DNA from: Alicyclobacillus tolerans
GTDB lineage: Bacteria > Bacillota > Bacilli > Alicyclobacillales > Alicyclobacillaceae
Assembly (NCBI RefSeq): GCF_900142255.1
Contig: NZ_FRAF01000007.1
Location: 60,391 to 124,390 of the forward strand
Reading direction: 5' to 3'
Length of the DNA stretch: 64,000 nucleotides
A program made the position numbers and the translations under genes. Positions 1 through 10,265 of the stretch are shown here, one piece after another. A model generated the notes under the pieces. It made no database searches. It saw only the letters and a program-made list of their open reading frames with translations, and was not told where the DNA came from. Within the stretch, counting starts at the first letter, position 1, and every line of letters begins with the position of its first letter.

Positions 1-640
1 CTAGGCCGGCTTCCTGCATGGCCGTTTGATAACCACGCAAACGATCAACACTGACAGCAGCTTGAGCATGCCCGTTAACAAATCCAATCGAACGATGCCC
101 TTGGGATATGAGATAACGAACACCTTGCCTGGCACCGTTGACATTGTCTGTCATGACGTATCCGCAATAACGGCTGAGAATGGGCAAGTCAATCCCTACA
201 GAAGGCAGTTTAGCTTCTGCAACTTCCTGCATGTATGGATCATCAAGCCGCATCCCCATAACAATGACTCCCTCCAAACGACGTTCAGTACAGAAATCGA
301 TATAACTTATCAGGCGCTGACGTGCTGTTGTGGTACTGACTAATGTAATATCGTAGCCTAGATAGGCTAGTCTGTCGTGCACCCCGGCTATGACATCAAA
401 GAGAAAATGATGTCCACCAGGATTGACGTTGAAATCTGAAATCATCAAGCCAACACTTTGTGTCTGCTGCAGCACGAGACTGCGAGCAACCCGACTCGGT
501 CGATAGTTTAGACTTTCAGCGACTTGCAATATTTTTTTCTTTGTTTCCTCACTAACATCCTGATAGCCGTTAAATGCGCGCGAGACTGTGGTGATGGATA
601 CACCTGCCTGCCGCGCCACATCTCTAATGGTCACTGTCAT
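1..640 (-). CDS. LacI/GalR-family transcriptional regulator (3' end outside window)
   Basis: Sequence-specific repressor of the LacI/GalR type, probably sensing a sugar or related metabolite. The N-terminus starts MTVTIRDVARQAGVSITTVS, the classic LacI helix-turn-helix, followed by a hinge helix (YRPSRVARSL) and the start of the periplasmic-binding-protein-like domain. It begins with ATG at 638-640 and stays open to base 1, so about 213 residues are visible and roughly the last third of a normal 330-340 aa protein is missing. The effector and target genes cannot be told, because the downstream neighbour is outside the window. Its own promoter carries a palindrome in the spacer (699-712), which suggests autorepression. 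Confidence 0.93.
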   Translation of the reverse strand, partial: MTVTIRDVARQAGVSITTVSRAFNGYQDVSEETKKKILQVAESLNYRPSRVARSLVLQQTQSVGLMISDFNVNPGGHHFLFDVIAGVHDRLAYLGYDITLVSTTTARQRLISYIDFCTERRLEGVIVMGMRLDDPYMQEVAEAKLPSVGIDLPILSRYCGYVMTDNVNGARQGVRYLISQGHRSIGFVNGHAQAAVSVDRLRGYQTAMQEAGL

Positions 641-691
641 TAAATGAACACACCCAAATGAAAAATGAATAGTAATGAAAGCGTTATCCAC

Positions 692-720
692 ACTATACCC
701 AAAACGTTTTGGTTTGGCAA
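692..720 (-). promoter_or_regulatory. SigA-type promoter of the LacI-family gene
   Basis: Read on the minus strand there is a -35 box TTGCCA (715-720), a spacer of exactly 17 bases and a -10 box TATAGT (692-697), about 50 bases upstream of the ATG. This is the best-formed vegetative promoter in the window. Confidence 0.7.
699..712. promoter_or_regulatory. Palindromic operator inside the promoter spacer
   Basis: CCAAAACGTTTTGG is a perfect 14-base palindrome with the central CG typical of LacI-family operators. It lies wholly between the -35 and -10 boxes of the regulator's own promoter, so a bound repressor would block RNA polymerase. Autoregulation is inferred; the site itself is seen. A second, weaker half-site-like stretch (GAAAGCGTTATC) lies at 677-688. 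Confidence 0.6.
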
Positions 721-773
721 TATAAAAATGATATAATTATCAGTAAAATTTGTGGTCACATTCATTTTCCTGA

Positions 774-806
774 ATAAAAAATAGAGGCCGATGCTACTCA
801 GCCTCT
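774..806 (-). terminator. Rho-independent terminator of the antiporter gene
   Basis: Stem AGAGGC/GCCTCT (801-806 with 783-788) with a 12-base loop, followed on the minus strand by a T-rich tract. It lies about 70 bases past the antiporter stop codon and separates that gene from the LacI-type gene. Confidence 0.7.
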
Positions 807-873
807 CTTCATCGATTCAGAGCTAGAAATTGTTTTTGATTTGTGGCTGAACCAGGTCAGTGTACAGATTGGT

Positions 874-2217
874 TTACTCTAGACTGGGCTCCCATTGAAA
901 ATCTATTTCTTCTTGCGCTTTTTGAATCACTAGGTTTTCATCACCAGGCATAAGTCGTTTGCCGCTTTTGAGAATATAACGAAGCCAAGAACCCGCCATC
1001 CAGGATGTTAAGAGTGCCAGCATAACCAGTATGGCGAAAAAATCTTGATTAATAATACCTAATGAGTAAGCCACAGTTGAAAGCACAATACCCGGCCCCC
1101 CACGAGCATTCATCGCCGCGGCAAAATTGAAACTGGTTAACTTATCTATACGAATGATCCGACAGGTAAAATAGACAACCAGTCCTTGCACCAGTGTGGC
1201 AAAGATCAGATAGAGGATGAAGAACCCAAAACTGAAGTTTTTCGCCAAATCCAACTGCATCCCAACGATGGCAAAAAACAATGGAATAAAGAAACCATAG
1301 GAAATCCCCAGAACCCCTTCTTCTAACTTTTTAAAAAGGTTTTCAGGAAGACTGAATTTAGTGGCAATACCCGCTAATAGAGCCCCATACATCACATCTA
1401 CTTGTAGATATCCGGCAATAGCAGACAGCGCAAAAAGAATGACAAGAAAGTACCCTAAAAAGGAAGCCCGAAATAGCAAATTAGCCCTTTTTGAAGTCAA
1501 TTTGCGCAGTGCCCAAGGTAAAACCCCAATGCAGACCACCAGAAAAGCCAATGTTATAACCAGGCTTTTGGAGACCATCCAAACATTGATTGCACCTGTT
1601 GAACTGACATGTCCCCCCGTTACCATACCGGAAGCGATTGCCAAAGCCACCCAGAGAATAAGGTCGTGTATACCAGCAATGGCAACAATGATTTTAGCGA
1701 AACGGGAGTGCATTATACCGAGATCGCTAAAAATTTTGGAGATGACTGGTATGGAAGTTACAGCTATAGAAATGGCGACGATGATTTTTAAAGCGATAAC
1801 ATTGTGATCGGGTCCTTCAAACTGAGACGGATTGAACACGAATGTCGACAACCAGCCAACCAGAAAGGGTATGATGGTCGATCCGACAATAATCGCTAAT
1901 CCAGTCTTAATATCTGACTTCGCAAATCGAGACTGAAATTTCAATCCTGCGGTGAATAACAGCAAGATGGTTCCTAATTGATAAATAAACCCAAAAAGAT
2001 CGCTTTCCGAATGAAAGCCGAGATAGAGCCAATGAAAACTAGCGGGAAACAAGGTACCAAAGCAGGTTGGCCCCAGTAATAAACCACCTGCGACCTCTCC
2101 AATCACTCTTGGAATGGCGAGTCGTTCAGCTACGTAACCAAGAAGATTCGCGGCTGCCAACAGGAGTACCATAGCGAACAAAAAACGCGTCAAATCTGCT
2201 CCAGCCAAACTAAACAC
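874..2217 (-). CDS. Kef/Nap-type cation:proton antiporter (CPA2 family)
   Basis: Integral membrane Na+ or K+/H+ antiporter, exchanging cations for protons across the cytoplasmic membrane. About 12 hydrophobic segments span the protein, with the CPA2-typical first segments (LGYVAERLAIPRVIGEVAGG, then LLLGPTCFG) and a C-terminal half that includes NARGGPGIVLSTVAYSLG. There is no RCK/TrkA-N domain at the C-terminus, unlike KefB/C, so it is the short 447-residue form. The start is taken as GTG 2215-2217, because AAGGAGG sits 8 bases before it; the longer ATG-initiated reading would place this ribosome site inside the coding region. Ion specificity cannot be read from the sequence. It is monocistronic, with its own terminator. 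Confidence 0.85.
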   Translation of the reverse strand: MFSLAGADLTRFLFAMVLLLAAANLLGYVAERLAIPRVIGEVAGGLLLGPTCFGTLFPASFHWLYLGFHSESDLFGFIYQLGTILLLFTAGLKFQSRFAKSDIKTGLAIIVGSTIIPFLVGWLSTFVFNPSQFEGPDHNVIALKIIVAISIAVTSIPVISKIFSDLGIMHSRFAKIIVAIAGIHDLILWVALAIASGMVTGGHVSSTGAINVWMVSKSLVITLAFLVVCIGVLPWALRKLTSKRANLLFRASFLGYFLVILFALSAIAGYLQVDVMYGALLAGIATKFSLPENLFKKLEEGVLGISYGFFIPLFFAIVGMQLDLAKNFSFGFFILYLIFATLVQGLVVYFTCRIIRIDKLTSFNFAAAMNARGGPGIVLSTVAYSLGIINQDFFAILVMLALLTSWMAGSWLRYILKSGKRLMPGDENLVIQKAQEEIDFQWEPSLE

Positions 2218-2554
2218 TTGTTTTTCCTCCTTCATACGATTTGGATGCCTATTCAACAGGCAGCTTGACATACCCTATGCAGGAATGGAAAAACAGTCCA
2301 AGACGTTTGCCTGTCCTGAACGCAGTTAGACGTTGGTTTACAGCAATTTACGCATATGTACTTATGCTTGCAAAATATAAAAACCCCTACAAATTTCATA
2401 AATTTGTAGGAGCTATTATCCTATAGAGGCGGTTAAGGTGGGCTCCATCACCTGTTCAGTTCATTTTGTATTACATTATATAGTGAATGCAGAAAACAGA
2501 AACGGCAAATGCCATCATTTTCGTCTCTATTCCAATCTCAAGAATGCAACTACA
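2218..2554. other. Intergenic region between spoVR and the antiporter gene
   Basis: About 340 bases without a convincing gene. It holds the AAGGAGG ribosome site of the antiporter (about 2226-2232), an AT-rich perfect hairpin (2386-2410) and otherwise unremarkable sequence. Short open frames on the plus strand here lack ribosome sites and family features. I could not identify a clear promoter for the antiporter; a TTGGAC box with 17-base spacing to ATAGGG is a poor candidate. Confidence 0.6.
2375..2410 (-). terminator. Terminator of the prkA-yhbH-spoVR operon
   Basis: Perfect 11-bp stem CCTACAAATTT/AAATTTGTAGG with a three-base loop, followed on the minus strand by GGTTTTTATATTTT. It is the only good hairpin after spoVR, though about 145 bases past its stop and with an AT-rich stem. 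Confidence 0.6.
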
Positions 2555-3997
2555 CTAAACAAATTTTCGTTGTGTGCGCTTGCCATCACAGCTAAAAATC
2601 ACTTCCCGCCCTTCCACTACAGTAGCCAAATGGCAGGTTCTTCCCCACAATTGATACAAATAGGGAAGTGTTTTTTCTAACTGTTTTAAATCGAGTTCCA
2701 CACCTTCATACGCATGGCGCAAGAACAATTCTCCATTTCTCTGATAATCTCCGTCTTCTACAAGAATGACGGGAATTCCCCCATTCAGACGCGAAGCACA
2801 TAGCGCGTTGCGAACTTGCTCGTAATCTGTTTCTACAACCCGGTACTCATTGCCTACTTTTTGATAAAGATAGAGATCGAGTTGCTCCATCAATTCCTTC
2901 GTCAGATAATTGCGCAGAAAGGAAATGTCATTTTCCATCTCGCGCACTTCAAACATTTTTTCCCGACCAGCCGAACCGAGTCCTTCACTTGCTGTTGAAG
3001 AAGGTGTTTGACGCTTACTCCATCTTTTTTCAATATCCTCCCAAATTGCCAACCCCACGTAATAAGGATTAATGGTTGTACGGGAAGGAAGAACTACCCC
3101 GGCATGCATCTTGGCAAATTCAATCGAATCTTCCGGCAACAAATCCATCTCACGCATAATTCGCAAATGCCAGTATGTTGCCCAACCTTCGTTCATAATC
3201 TTGGTCTCCATTTGCGGCCAAAAGTAAAGCATTTCGTCTCTTAAAATAGAGAGCACGTCCCGTTGCCATAGTTTGAGTACAGGACTGTGTTCTATTAGGA
3301 AGAGCATGATATCTTTCTGCGGAAGAGGAAAACGTGTACTCTGTTCCTCGACAAAGGTACTTTCTATTTGTAGCTCGTCGCCAATTGCCCACAAATCATC
3401 ATAGTCCGATCTTTTTTTAGACGGTCTATCTTCAGAGTACAGCCCGCGTCTTTCTCTATCCTTTTGTTCACGCCACTCCCTACGATATCGACGTCCAGAA
3501 ACCGAAGCGTCCACATGCTCTTGAAGAGCTAGACCAGCATCCAGCAAAGATTCCACCGTACCGCGTCCATACTGAAGTTCATATTGGCGAATGCGTTCAG
3601 CAGAAATCGACATACGTTCCACCATATCACGAGGTGTATGAGCAAACATGGCATTATTTTTAAAAAAATCACAATGCGCTAACACGTGAGCACAGACAGT
3701 TTGATTTTGTAGCAATGTATTTCCTTCCAGCAAAAACGCATAGCAAGGATTAGAATTGATAACCAACTCATAAATGCGACTCAAGCCAAAGTCATATTCC
3801 AAACGCAATCGATGAAATATTTTGCCAAAGCTCCAATGCGAAAACCTAGTTGGCATGCCATAGGCGCCGAACGTGTAGATAATATCTGCAGGACAAATTT
3901 CATAACGCATTGGATAAAAATCCAGCCCGCATGTACGGGCTAATTGGGTCATAGACTCGATGCTTTTTTCTAATTTTTCAATTTCCTGAACGTTCAA
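2555..3997 (-). CDS. spoVR: SpoVR family stage V sporulation / stress protein
   Basis: 480-residue SpoVR-family protein (B. subtilis SpoVR, E. coli YcgB). The family is needed for normal spore cortex in B. subtilis; its biochemical activity is not established, and it travels with PrkA and YhbH. The characteristic N-terminal half rich in Trp, Tyr and His is present (GLDFYPMRYEICP near the start, AHVLAHCDFFKNN, NEGWATYWHLRIM in the middle), as is a C-terminal part with EGREVIFSCDGKR. It starts with TTG (3995-3997) preceded by GGAGGGG with 8-base spacing, and overlaps the yhbH stop by four bases (TTGA), so translation is probably coupled. It is the last gene of the operon. Confidence 0.92.
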   Translation of the reverse strand: MNVQEIEKLEKSIESMTQLARTCGLDFYPMRYEICPADIIYTFGAYGMPTRFSHWSFGKIFHRLRLEYDFGLSRIYELVINSNPCYAFLLEGNTLLQNQTVCAHVLAHCDFFKNNAMFAHTPRDMVERMSISAERIRQYELQYGRGTVESLLDAGLALQEHVDASVSGRRYRREWREQKDRERRGLYSEDRPSKKRSDYDDLWAIGDELQIESTFVEEQSTRFPLPQKDIMLFLIEHSPVLKLWQRDVLSILRDEMLYFWPQMETKIMNEGWATYWHLRIMREMDLLPEDSIEFAKMHAGVVLPSRTTINPYYVGLAIWEDIEKRWSKRQTPSSTASEGLGSAGREKMFEVREMENDISFLRNYLTKELMEQLDLYLYQKVGNEYRVVETDYEQVRNALCASRLNGGIPVILVEDGDYQRNGELFLRHAYEGVELDLKQLEKTLPYLYQLWGRTCHLATVVEGREVIFSCDGKRTQRKFV

Positions 3998-5145
3998 GCA
4001 GTATTCCCCTCCTCCGGAGCGGCCGAAAAGAATGCACGCAGTGCACGATAGACATCCGATTTCTCACGAATGACAAACTTTCGAAAGAGTGGATTCTGCA
4101 TTTTACTGTATGCCGACATGAGTGTCGAAGAGCGAGCATAAGCGTTTACTTCAGCATAAGCAAACATCTGCGAGAGTTTACAGATTTCTTCTACTCGTTT
4201 GATACATTTCTCATTGTCAGATGTGAGATTATCACCGTCCGAAAAATGGACAGGATAAATATTATAAGAACCGGCAGGATAGTCCTGTTGAATGATACGT
4301 AGCGCCAAATCATATGCGGAGGAACAAATGGTTCCACCGCTTTCACCCTTGGTAAAGAAATGTTCCTCTGATACTTCCTTTGCTTCCGTATGATGAGCAA
4401 TATAACGGATATGCACATTCTCATACTTCGTACGCAAAAACCGAACCATCCAAAAGAAGAATGTCCGCGCAGCATATTTTTCAAACAATCCCATTGACCC
4501 CGAAGTATCCATCAGCGCCAAAATAACCGCATTGGAATCTGGCTCAATGGTGTCTTCCCACGTACGAAAACGCAAGTCGTCTGGACGAATCATCATTTTG
4601 TCCGATCCGTTTCGAGCACTATGCCGAATGGCCTCCAATAATGTACGGCGTTTGTCAATATTGGACATGAGGCCATTTTTCCGGACGTCTCGAAAATCCA
4701 CATCCGTAACCTGAATATTTTCATTCGATTTAGGTACAAGATTCGGCAACTCCAACTCAGCGAAAAGCATTTCTTCGATATCTTCCAAAGTCACGCTAGC
4801 TTCTTCGTAGTCAACGCCTTTCCCATCCCCCGCCCCTGACTGATCCTGACCTTGGCCAGGCTGACCGTTGCCAATCACATCTCCAACCTGGGAACCACCT
4901 TTGCCAGTTCCCGGTTGTCGATTTTTCGAATAATTGTAGCGAATACGGTATTCTTCCAACGAACGAATCGGGATTTTAACAATCTGCCGACCATCGCTCA
5001 TGATGATGCCTTCGTCACTGATGAGATCGGCAAGATTATTTTTGATGGCCTCCTTGACCTTTTCCTTATGACGTTCTTGATCTTGTTGCCCTTTGCGATG
5101 GAGCGACCAGTCTTCTTTCGAGAGCGTGAATGATTCATTCGACAT
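3994..5145 (-). CDS. yhbH: YhbH/YeaH family (DUF444) VWA-like sporulation protein
   Basis: 383-residue DUF444 protein, the partner of the PrkA kinase and SpoVR in many bacteria. A basic N-terminal region and a low-complexity Gly/Gln/Ser linker (about residues 75-115) lead into a von Willebrand factor A-like domain whose metal-site motif DTSGS lies at about 213-217. ATG at 5143-5145 is chosen because AAGGGGGTG stands 7-8 bases upstream; a longer TTG start would swallow that site. It sits 30 bases after prkA and overlaps spoVR by four bases. The family role is in the PrkA/YeaG stress and sporulation pathway; the exact activity is unknown. Confidence 0.92.
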   Translation of the reverse strand: MSNESFTLSKEDWSLHRKGQQDQERHKEKVKEAIKNNLADLISDEGIIMSDGRQIVKIPIRSLEEYRIRYNYSKNRQPGTGKGGSQVGDVIGNGQPGQGQDQSGAGDGKGVDYEEASVTLEDIEEMLFAELELPNLVPKSNENIQVTDVDFRDVRKNGLMSNIDKRRTLLEAIRHSARNGSDKMMIRPDDLRFRTWEDTIEPDSNAVILALMDTSGSMGLFEKYAARTFFFWMVRFLRTKYENVHIRYIAHHTEAKEVSEEHFFTKGESGGTICSSAYDLALRIIQQDYPAGSYNIYPVHFSDGDNLTSDNEKCIKRVEEICKLSQMFAYAEVNAYARSSTLMSAYSKMQNPLFRKFVIREKSDVYRALRAFFSAAPEEGNTA

Positions 5146-5175
5146 CGTCTCCACCCCCTTGCCAGCCAAATTTGA

Positions 5176-7074
5176 TTATCGATTCAAAAGGGAGCCTGTA
5201 TAACGGAGCAACTCATTGGCACAAATCGGACAATAACCATGTTCGTCAATCAAGCGGGCCGTCACTTCATTGACCTTTTTCAATTGTTGTTCATCTGGAG
5301 TTTTACTGGAAGTTGTGATTTTAACAACGTCTTTTAAATCACTGAAAAGTTTTTTCTCAATCGCTTCCCGAAGGCGTTCATGAGAATTGTATTCAAAACG
5401 CTTGCCACGTCGGGCATATGTCGAGATGCGAATAAGTATTTCTTCTCGAAAGGCTCGCTTGGCGTTTTCCGAAATACCAATTTGTTCTTCTATAGAACGC
5501 ATGAGCCTCTCGTCTGGGTCAATCTCTTCACCCGTCAGTGGATCTTTGATTTTTTGCCAGTTACAGTAGGCTTCCACGTTATCCAAATAGTTGTCGAGCA
5601 ATGTCTTCGCAGATTCTTCAAAAGAATAGACAAACGCTTTTTGCACTTCAGTTTTAGCCATTTCATCGTACTCTTTGCGAGCAATAGCAATGAAATTTAA
5701 AAGTTTTTCTCGATCTTCTTTAGAGATGGAAGCGTGTTGATCGAGACCGTCTTTTATGGCACGCAACACGTCAAGAGAATTGATACACTGTGTATCCCGG
5801 CGAATCAGGGCTGTGGAAATCCGATTGATGATATATCGTGGATCAAGACCCGACATTCCTTCATCTGGATATTCTGCTTGCAACTCCTTGACATCTGAGT
5901 CTTTCATGCCTTCCACAGCCTGCCCGTTGTAGAGATAGAGTTTTTTCAGTAAATCCATACCCTGTTTTTTAGAATCCTTCAACCTTGTCAAAATGGAAAA
6001 AATCGATGCTGTTTTGAGGGTATGGGGTGCAATATGAACTTGTGAGAGATCACTGGCCTTGATTAACTTCTCATAGATTTTCACTTCATCGTCGACGCGC
6101 AGATTATAGGGTACAGGCATGACAATCATCCGTGATTGCAGTGCTTCATTCTTGCGATTGGCAACAAAGGAACGATATTCAGCTTCATTCGTATGCGCCA
6201 CAATCATTTCGTCCGCAGATATCAAAGCGAAACGGCCTGCTTTAAAATTCCCTTCCTGAGTCAGACTGAGCAAATTCCATAGAAACTTCTCATCGCATTT
6301 GAGCATCTCCTGGAACTCCATTAAGCCCCGGTTTGCTTTGTTCAATTCACCGTCAAATCGATACGCGCGCGGATCACTTTCTGATCCAAACTCTGTAATA
6401 GTGGAAAAATCGATACTCCCCGTCAGATCGGCTATATCTTGCGACTTAGGATCAGAGGGGCTGAAGGTACCAATGCCTACTCGACGTTCTTCGGAAAGCA
6501 ATACACGCTCAACTGGAACGCGATCGACCTGTCCTTGATATGTTTCTTCAAGCATGAGACGGCAACTGGGACAAAGATTGCCCTCAATTCGTACGCCATA
6601 CTCTTTCTCAAACTCATCACGCAGTTCTTGGGGAATGAGATGTAAAGGTTCTTCGTGCATGGGGCACCCGGAAATACCATAGAGTGCGCCTGCATCCGTA
6701 CGCGAATACCTTTCAAGTCCGCGTTTGAGCATGGTCACAATAGTCGATTTACCTCCACTGACGGGTCCCATGAGAAGCAGAATTCGCTTGCGTACATCAA
6801 GACGCTTAGCGGCTGCGTGGAAATACTCTTCAACCAGACGCTCCAGCGTTTGTGACAGACCATACATTTCACGTTCAAAAAACAGATAGACGGGACGATT
6901 GTCTGCCCCCTGTTCAATTCCGGCAGCCACTATCATGTCATAAATACGCGCATGAGCGCTTTTGGCAACAGAAGGATTGGAACGGACAATTTCTAAATAA
7001 TCAGAAAACGTACCTTCCCAGCGGAGTGCTTCTTCTTCCGCCCGGTAACGACTCAATCGATCGAGAAAATTCAC
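5176..7074 (-). CDS. prkA: PrkA AAA+ serine protein kinase/protease
   Basis: 632-residue PrkA, the AAA+ protein that gives the operon its signalling activity; in B. subtilis it is needed for efficient sporulation and has been described both as a Ser kinase and as an ATP-dependent protease. The N-terminal AAA domain has the P-loop GPVSGGKST at about 103-111, and a CxxC pair (CPSCRLM) lies mid-domain; the C-terminal PrkA domain ends with a second CxxC (CPICANEL). GTG 7072-7074 is chosen as start because GGGGGG precedes it by 7 bases and the product then matches the usual length (631 aa in B. subtilis). It is the first gene of prkA-yhbH-spoVR, downstream of a nested inverted repeat. Confidence 0.95.
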   Translation of the reverse strand: MNFLDRLSRYRAEEEALRWEGTFSDYLEIVRSNPSVAKSAHARIYDMIVAAGIEQGADNRPVYLFFEREMYGLSQTLERLVEEYFHAAAKRLDVRKRILLLMGPVSGGKSTIVTMLKRGLERYSRTDAGALYGISGCPMHEEPLHLIPQELRDEFEKEYGVRIEGNLCPSCRLMLEETYQGQVDRVPVERVLLSEERRVGIGTFSPSDPKSQDIADLTGSIDFSTITEFGSESDPRAYRFDGELNKANRGLMEFQEMLKCDEKFLWNLLSLTQEGNFKAGRFALISADEMIVAHTNEAEYRSFVANRKNEALQSRMIVMPVPYNLRVDDEVKIYEKLIKASDLSQVHIAPHTLKTASIFSILTRLKDSKKQGMDLLKKLYLYNGQAVEGMKDSDVKELQAEYPDEGMSGLDPRYIINRISTALIRRDTQCINSLDVLRAIKDGLDQHASISKEDREKLLNFIAIARKEYDEMAKTEVQKAFVYSFEESAKTLLDNYLDNVEAYCNWQKIKDPLTGEEIDPDERLMRSIEEQIGISENAKRAFREEILIRISTYARRGKRFEYNSHERLREAIEKKLFSDLKDVVKITTSSKTPDEQQLKKVNEVTARLIDEHGYCPICANELLRYTGSLLNR

Positions 7075-7093
7075 GCAAATCCCCCCATCTGTC

Positions 7094-7198
7094 TTCTTCT
7101 TGGTTACCTGACACAACCTGGAAGGGCGCGTCTACCGGAATGGTTTATCCTATTCCGGTAGAACTTGACCCAATTCGCCGAAGTATCACCAAGAAGAA
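7094..7198. repeat. Nested inverted repeats between the esterase gene and prkA
   Basis: An inner perfect 11-bp inverted repeat TCTACCGGAAT (7131-7141) / ATTCCGGTAGA (7152-7162) with a 10-base loop sits inside an outer perfect 11-bp pair TTCTTCTTGGT (7094-7104) / ACCAAGAAGAA (7188-7198). No T-tract follows on either strand, so it is not a standard terminator. It occupies the prkA leader/promoter region. Confidence 0.75.
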
Positions 7199-7210
7199 AA
7201 ATGGGCGGCG

Positions 7211-7927
7211 TCAGCGGGTAGGTTGCCACCATGTCAAAGCGTCAGGGAGCAATTTCTGCCAAAATCCCCAAATATGATTACCTGGCGCTTCCTTATAAGT
7301 AATGTCCATTCCCCGCTCTTGCAGCAAATCGCGCATTTGCCGATTGTAGGTTAAAAAATCATAGACACCATTCGGTGTCGTTGCCTCCGCCTCTTCATCA
7401 CCTACCACCATATAAGCGCGATACTCAGATAGATCGGCTACCATGCGCAACGCCTCTTGTACACTCGGAAAGTAGGCGCCAGAAAAAAGCATGAAGTGGC
7501 GAAACAAGGAACGTTTATGCAGCATCATGGAGAGTGTAGCGACTGCGCCAAGCGATATACCCGCCATAGATCGTTGTGCCGGATCGACCGAATAATGTTG
7601 TTCGATTTCTGGTATGCACTCATCCAGTACAAATTCGCAATAAGCTTCGTGTCGAGTGCCGTCCATTGCGTAGTCTTGATTTCTTTGTTGCAGATTGACT
7701 GCAATTCCAGCAATCAGCACTGGTTTGAGACGACCTTCGGCAATCAGTTGTTGAGCAATCGTGGCTACACGCCCGTGTGTAAAAAACTCCAGTCCATCAT
7801 GACAGTAAACAATCGGATACGCCGTATGCGTGTCATAGTTGGGGGGAAGATAGACCTTGACTGTGCGCTCCTCACCAAGAGCACGACTCTGCCATACGTG
7901 AGCTTCTATCTTGCGTGATGTATCCAT
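7211..7927 (-). CDS. Putative esterase, alpha/beta hydrolase (YuiI/Fes-like)
   Basis: 238-residue alpha/beta hydrolase of the putative esterase family that includes B. subtilis YuiI (bacillibactin trilactone hydrolase) and enterochelin esterase-like proteins. A nucleophile elbow GISLG places Ser125, an acidic residue lies in GDEE (about 177), and a His in GNHIWGFW (about 218) completes a plausible triad. There is no signal peptide, so it is cytoplasmic. ATG 7925-7927 has AAAGGAG six bases upstream. No siderophore genes are nearby, so a siderophore role is not supported by context; a general carboxylesterase is equally possible. Confidence 0.8.
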   Translation of the reverse strand: MDTSRKIEAHVWQSRALGEERTVKVYLPPNYDTHTAYPIVYCHDGLEFFTHGRVATIAQQLIAEGRLKPVLIAGIAVNLQQRNQDYAMDGTRHEAYCEFVLDECIPEIEQHYSVDPAQRSMAGISLGAVATLSMMLHKRSLFRHFMLFSGAYFPSVQEALRMVADLSEYRAYMVVGDEEAEATTPNGVYDFLTYNRQMRDLLQERGMDITYKEAPGNHIWGFWQKLLPDALTWWQPTR

Positions 7928-8050
7928 GGGCAACTCTCCTTTGTTCAAACGGCTGCTGTACCTACACTGTATCAGAAAAAATAATTCACGTTATATAACA
8001 GATAAATATCGGATTTTTATGTGACTATCGCTACTTTGTAACAAGTGTAT

Positions 8051-8056
8051 TATAAT
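8051..8056 (+). promoter_or_regulatory. Possible -10 box of the pdhABCD promoter
   Basis: TATAAT lies about 130 bases before pdhA in the divergent esterase/pdh interval. I could not find a good -35 at the right distance (positions around 8028-8034 are a poor match), so the promoter is tentative. The rest of the leader shows no riboswitch I can recognise. Confidence 0.35.
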
Positions 8057-8148
8057 GAATTTGATTCTGTATCACTAGTGCGATGCTCTCTGACATGCAA
8101 TGGCTCTCTCTTAGGCCGTATGCCTGGGCAAGCAAAGCTTCAAACTGA

Positions 8149-9261
<1,113 letters not shown>

Positions 9262-9265
9262 TACT

Positions 9266-10246
9266 ATGGCGCAATTAACAATGATTCAAGCGATTACAAA
9301 TGCACTCGACAATGAGTTAGGTTTAGATGAAAAAGTGCTGGTCTTTGGTGAAGACGTTGGTCACAATGGCGGTGTCTTCCGTGCTACAGATGGATTACAG
9401 GCCAAATATGGTAAAGATCGTGTCTTTGACACACCTTTGGCTGAATCTGGTATTGCTGGTTTAGCAAACGGGCTGTCCACACAAGGTTTTCGTCCGGTTG
9501 CAGAAATCCAATTCTTTGGATTTGTCTTTGAAGCGTTTGACCAAATCGCTTCACAAACAGCGCGTATGCGTTACCGCTCTGGCGGCCGTTACAATTGTCC
9601 CGTGGTTTTTCGTGCGCCTTTTGGTGGAGGTGTTCGGACCCCAGAACTCCATGCTGACAGCCTTGAAGGTTTGTTTGTTCAAACCCCTGGCATCAAAGTT
9701 GTTATTCCGTCCAATCCATACGATGCTAAAGGCTTACTGATATCAGCTATCCGTGATAACGATCCGGTACTGTTTCTTGAACACATGAAATTGTATCGCT
9801 CGATACGTCAAGAAGTTCCAGAAGATGCGTATACCATACCGCTCGGCCAGGCAAACGTAGTGCGTGAAGGTAAAGATATCACCATTGTCACCTATGGGGC
9901 TATGGTTCATACGGCACTTAAAGCAGCAGAACAATGGGCAAAGGAAAAGCAATTGGAAGCTGAAGTGATAGATCTGCGCACCATTAGTCCTATTGATTTG
10001 GATACAATTGTAGCCTCTGTCAAGAAAACTCATCGCGCCATCGTATTGCAGGAAGCTCAACGTTCTGCAGGCGCTGGAGCAGAGATTGTAGCTCAGATCA
10101 CAGAGAATGCTATTTTCCATTTGGAAGCTCCCGTTTTGCGCGTTTCACCGCCTGATACTGTCTATCCATTTGGTTTAATCGAAGACGAATGGCTCCCGAC
10201 ACCCGAATTTGTTATCCGCGGTCTGGACAAAGTCATGAGTCTTTAA
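9266..10246 (+). CDS. pdhB: Pyruvate dehydrogenase E1 component, beta subunit
   Basis: 326-residue E1-beta, which forms the alpha2beta2 E1 tetramer and supplies the pyrimidine-side ThDP residues and the transketolase C-terminal domain. Motifs: [15 protein letters not shown] near the N-terminus, the segment [12 protein letters not shown], the ARMRYRSGG loop, and the C-terminal domain with [13 protein letters not shown] 9266-9268 is preceded by AGGAGGG, four bases after the pdhA stop. Expression with pdhA at equal ratio is expected from the spacing. Confidence 0.95.
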   Translation: MAQLTMIQAITNALDNELGLDEKVLVFGEDVGHNGGVFRATDGLQAKYGKDRVFDTPLAESGIAGLANGLSTQGFRPVAEIQFFGFVFEAFDQIASQTARMRYRSGGRYNCPVVFRAPFGGGVRTPELHADSLEGLFVQTPGIKVVIPSNPYDAKGLLISAIRDNDPVLFLEHMKLYRSIRQEVPEDAYTIPLGQANVVREGKDITIVTYGAMVHTALKAAEQWAKEKQLEAEVIDLRTISPIDLDTIVASVKKTHRAIVLQEAQRSAGAGAEIVAQITENAIFHLEAPVLRVSPPDTVYPFGLIEDEWLPTPEFVIRGLDKVMSL

Positions 10247-10265
10247 CTTTGAGGAGGTGACATGA

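Noticed and set aside
26..343. Open frame of 105 codons on the plus strand at the window start
   Set aside because: Opposite the LacI-type gene, whose reading frame is clear.
1361..1807. Open frame of 148 codons on the plus strand
   Set aside because: It lies wholly opposite the antiporter gene and has no ribosome site or family features; a shadow frame.
2438..2680. Plus-strand open frame of 80 codons between spoVR and the antiporter
   Set aside because: Overlaps the 3' end of spoVR and lacks a ribosome site.
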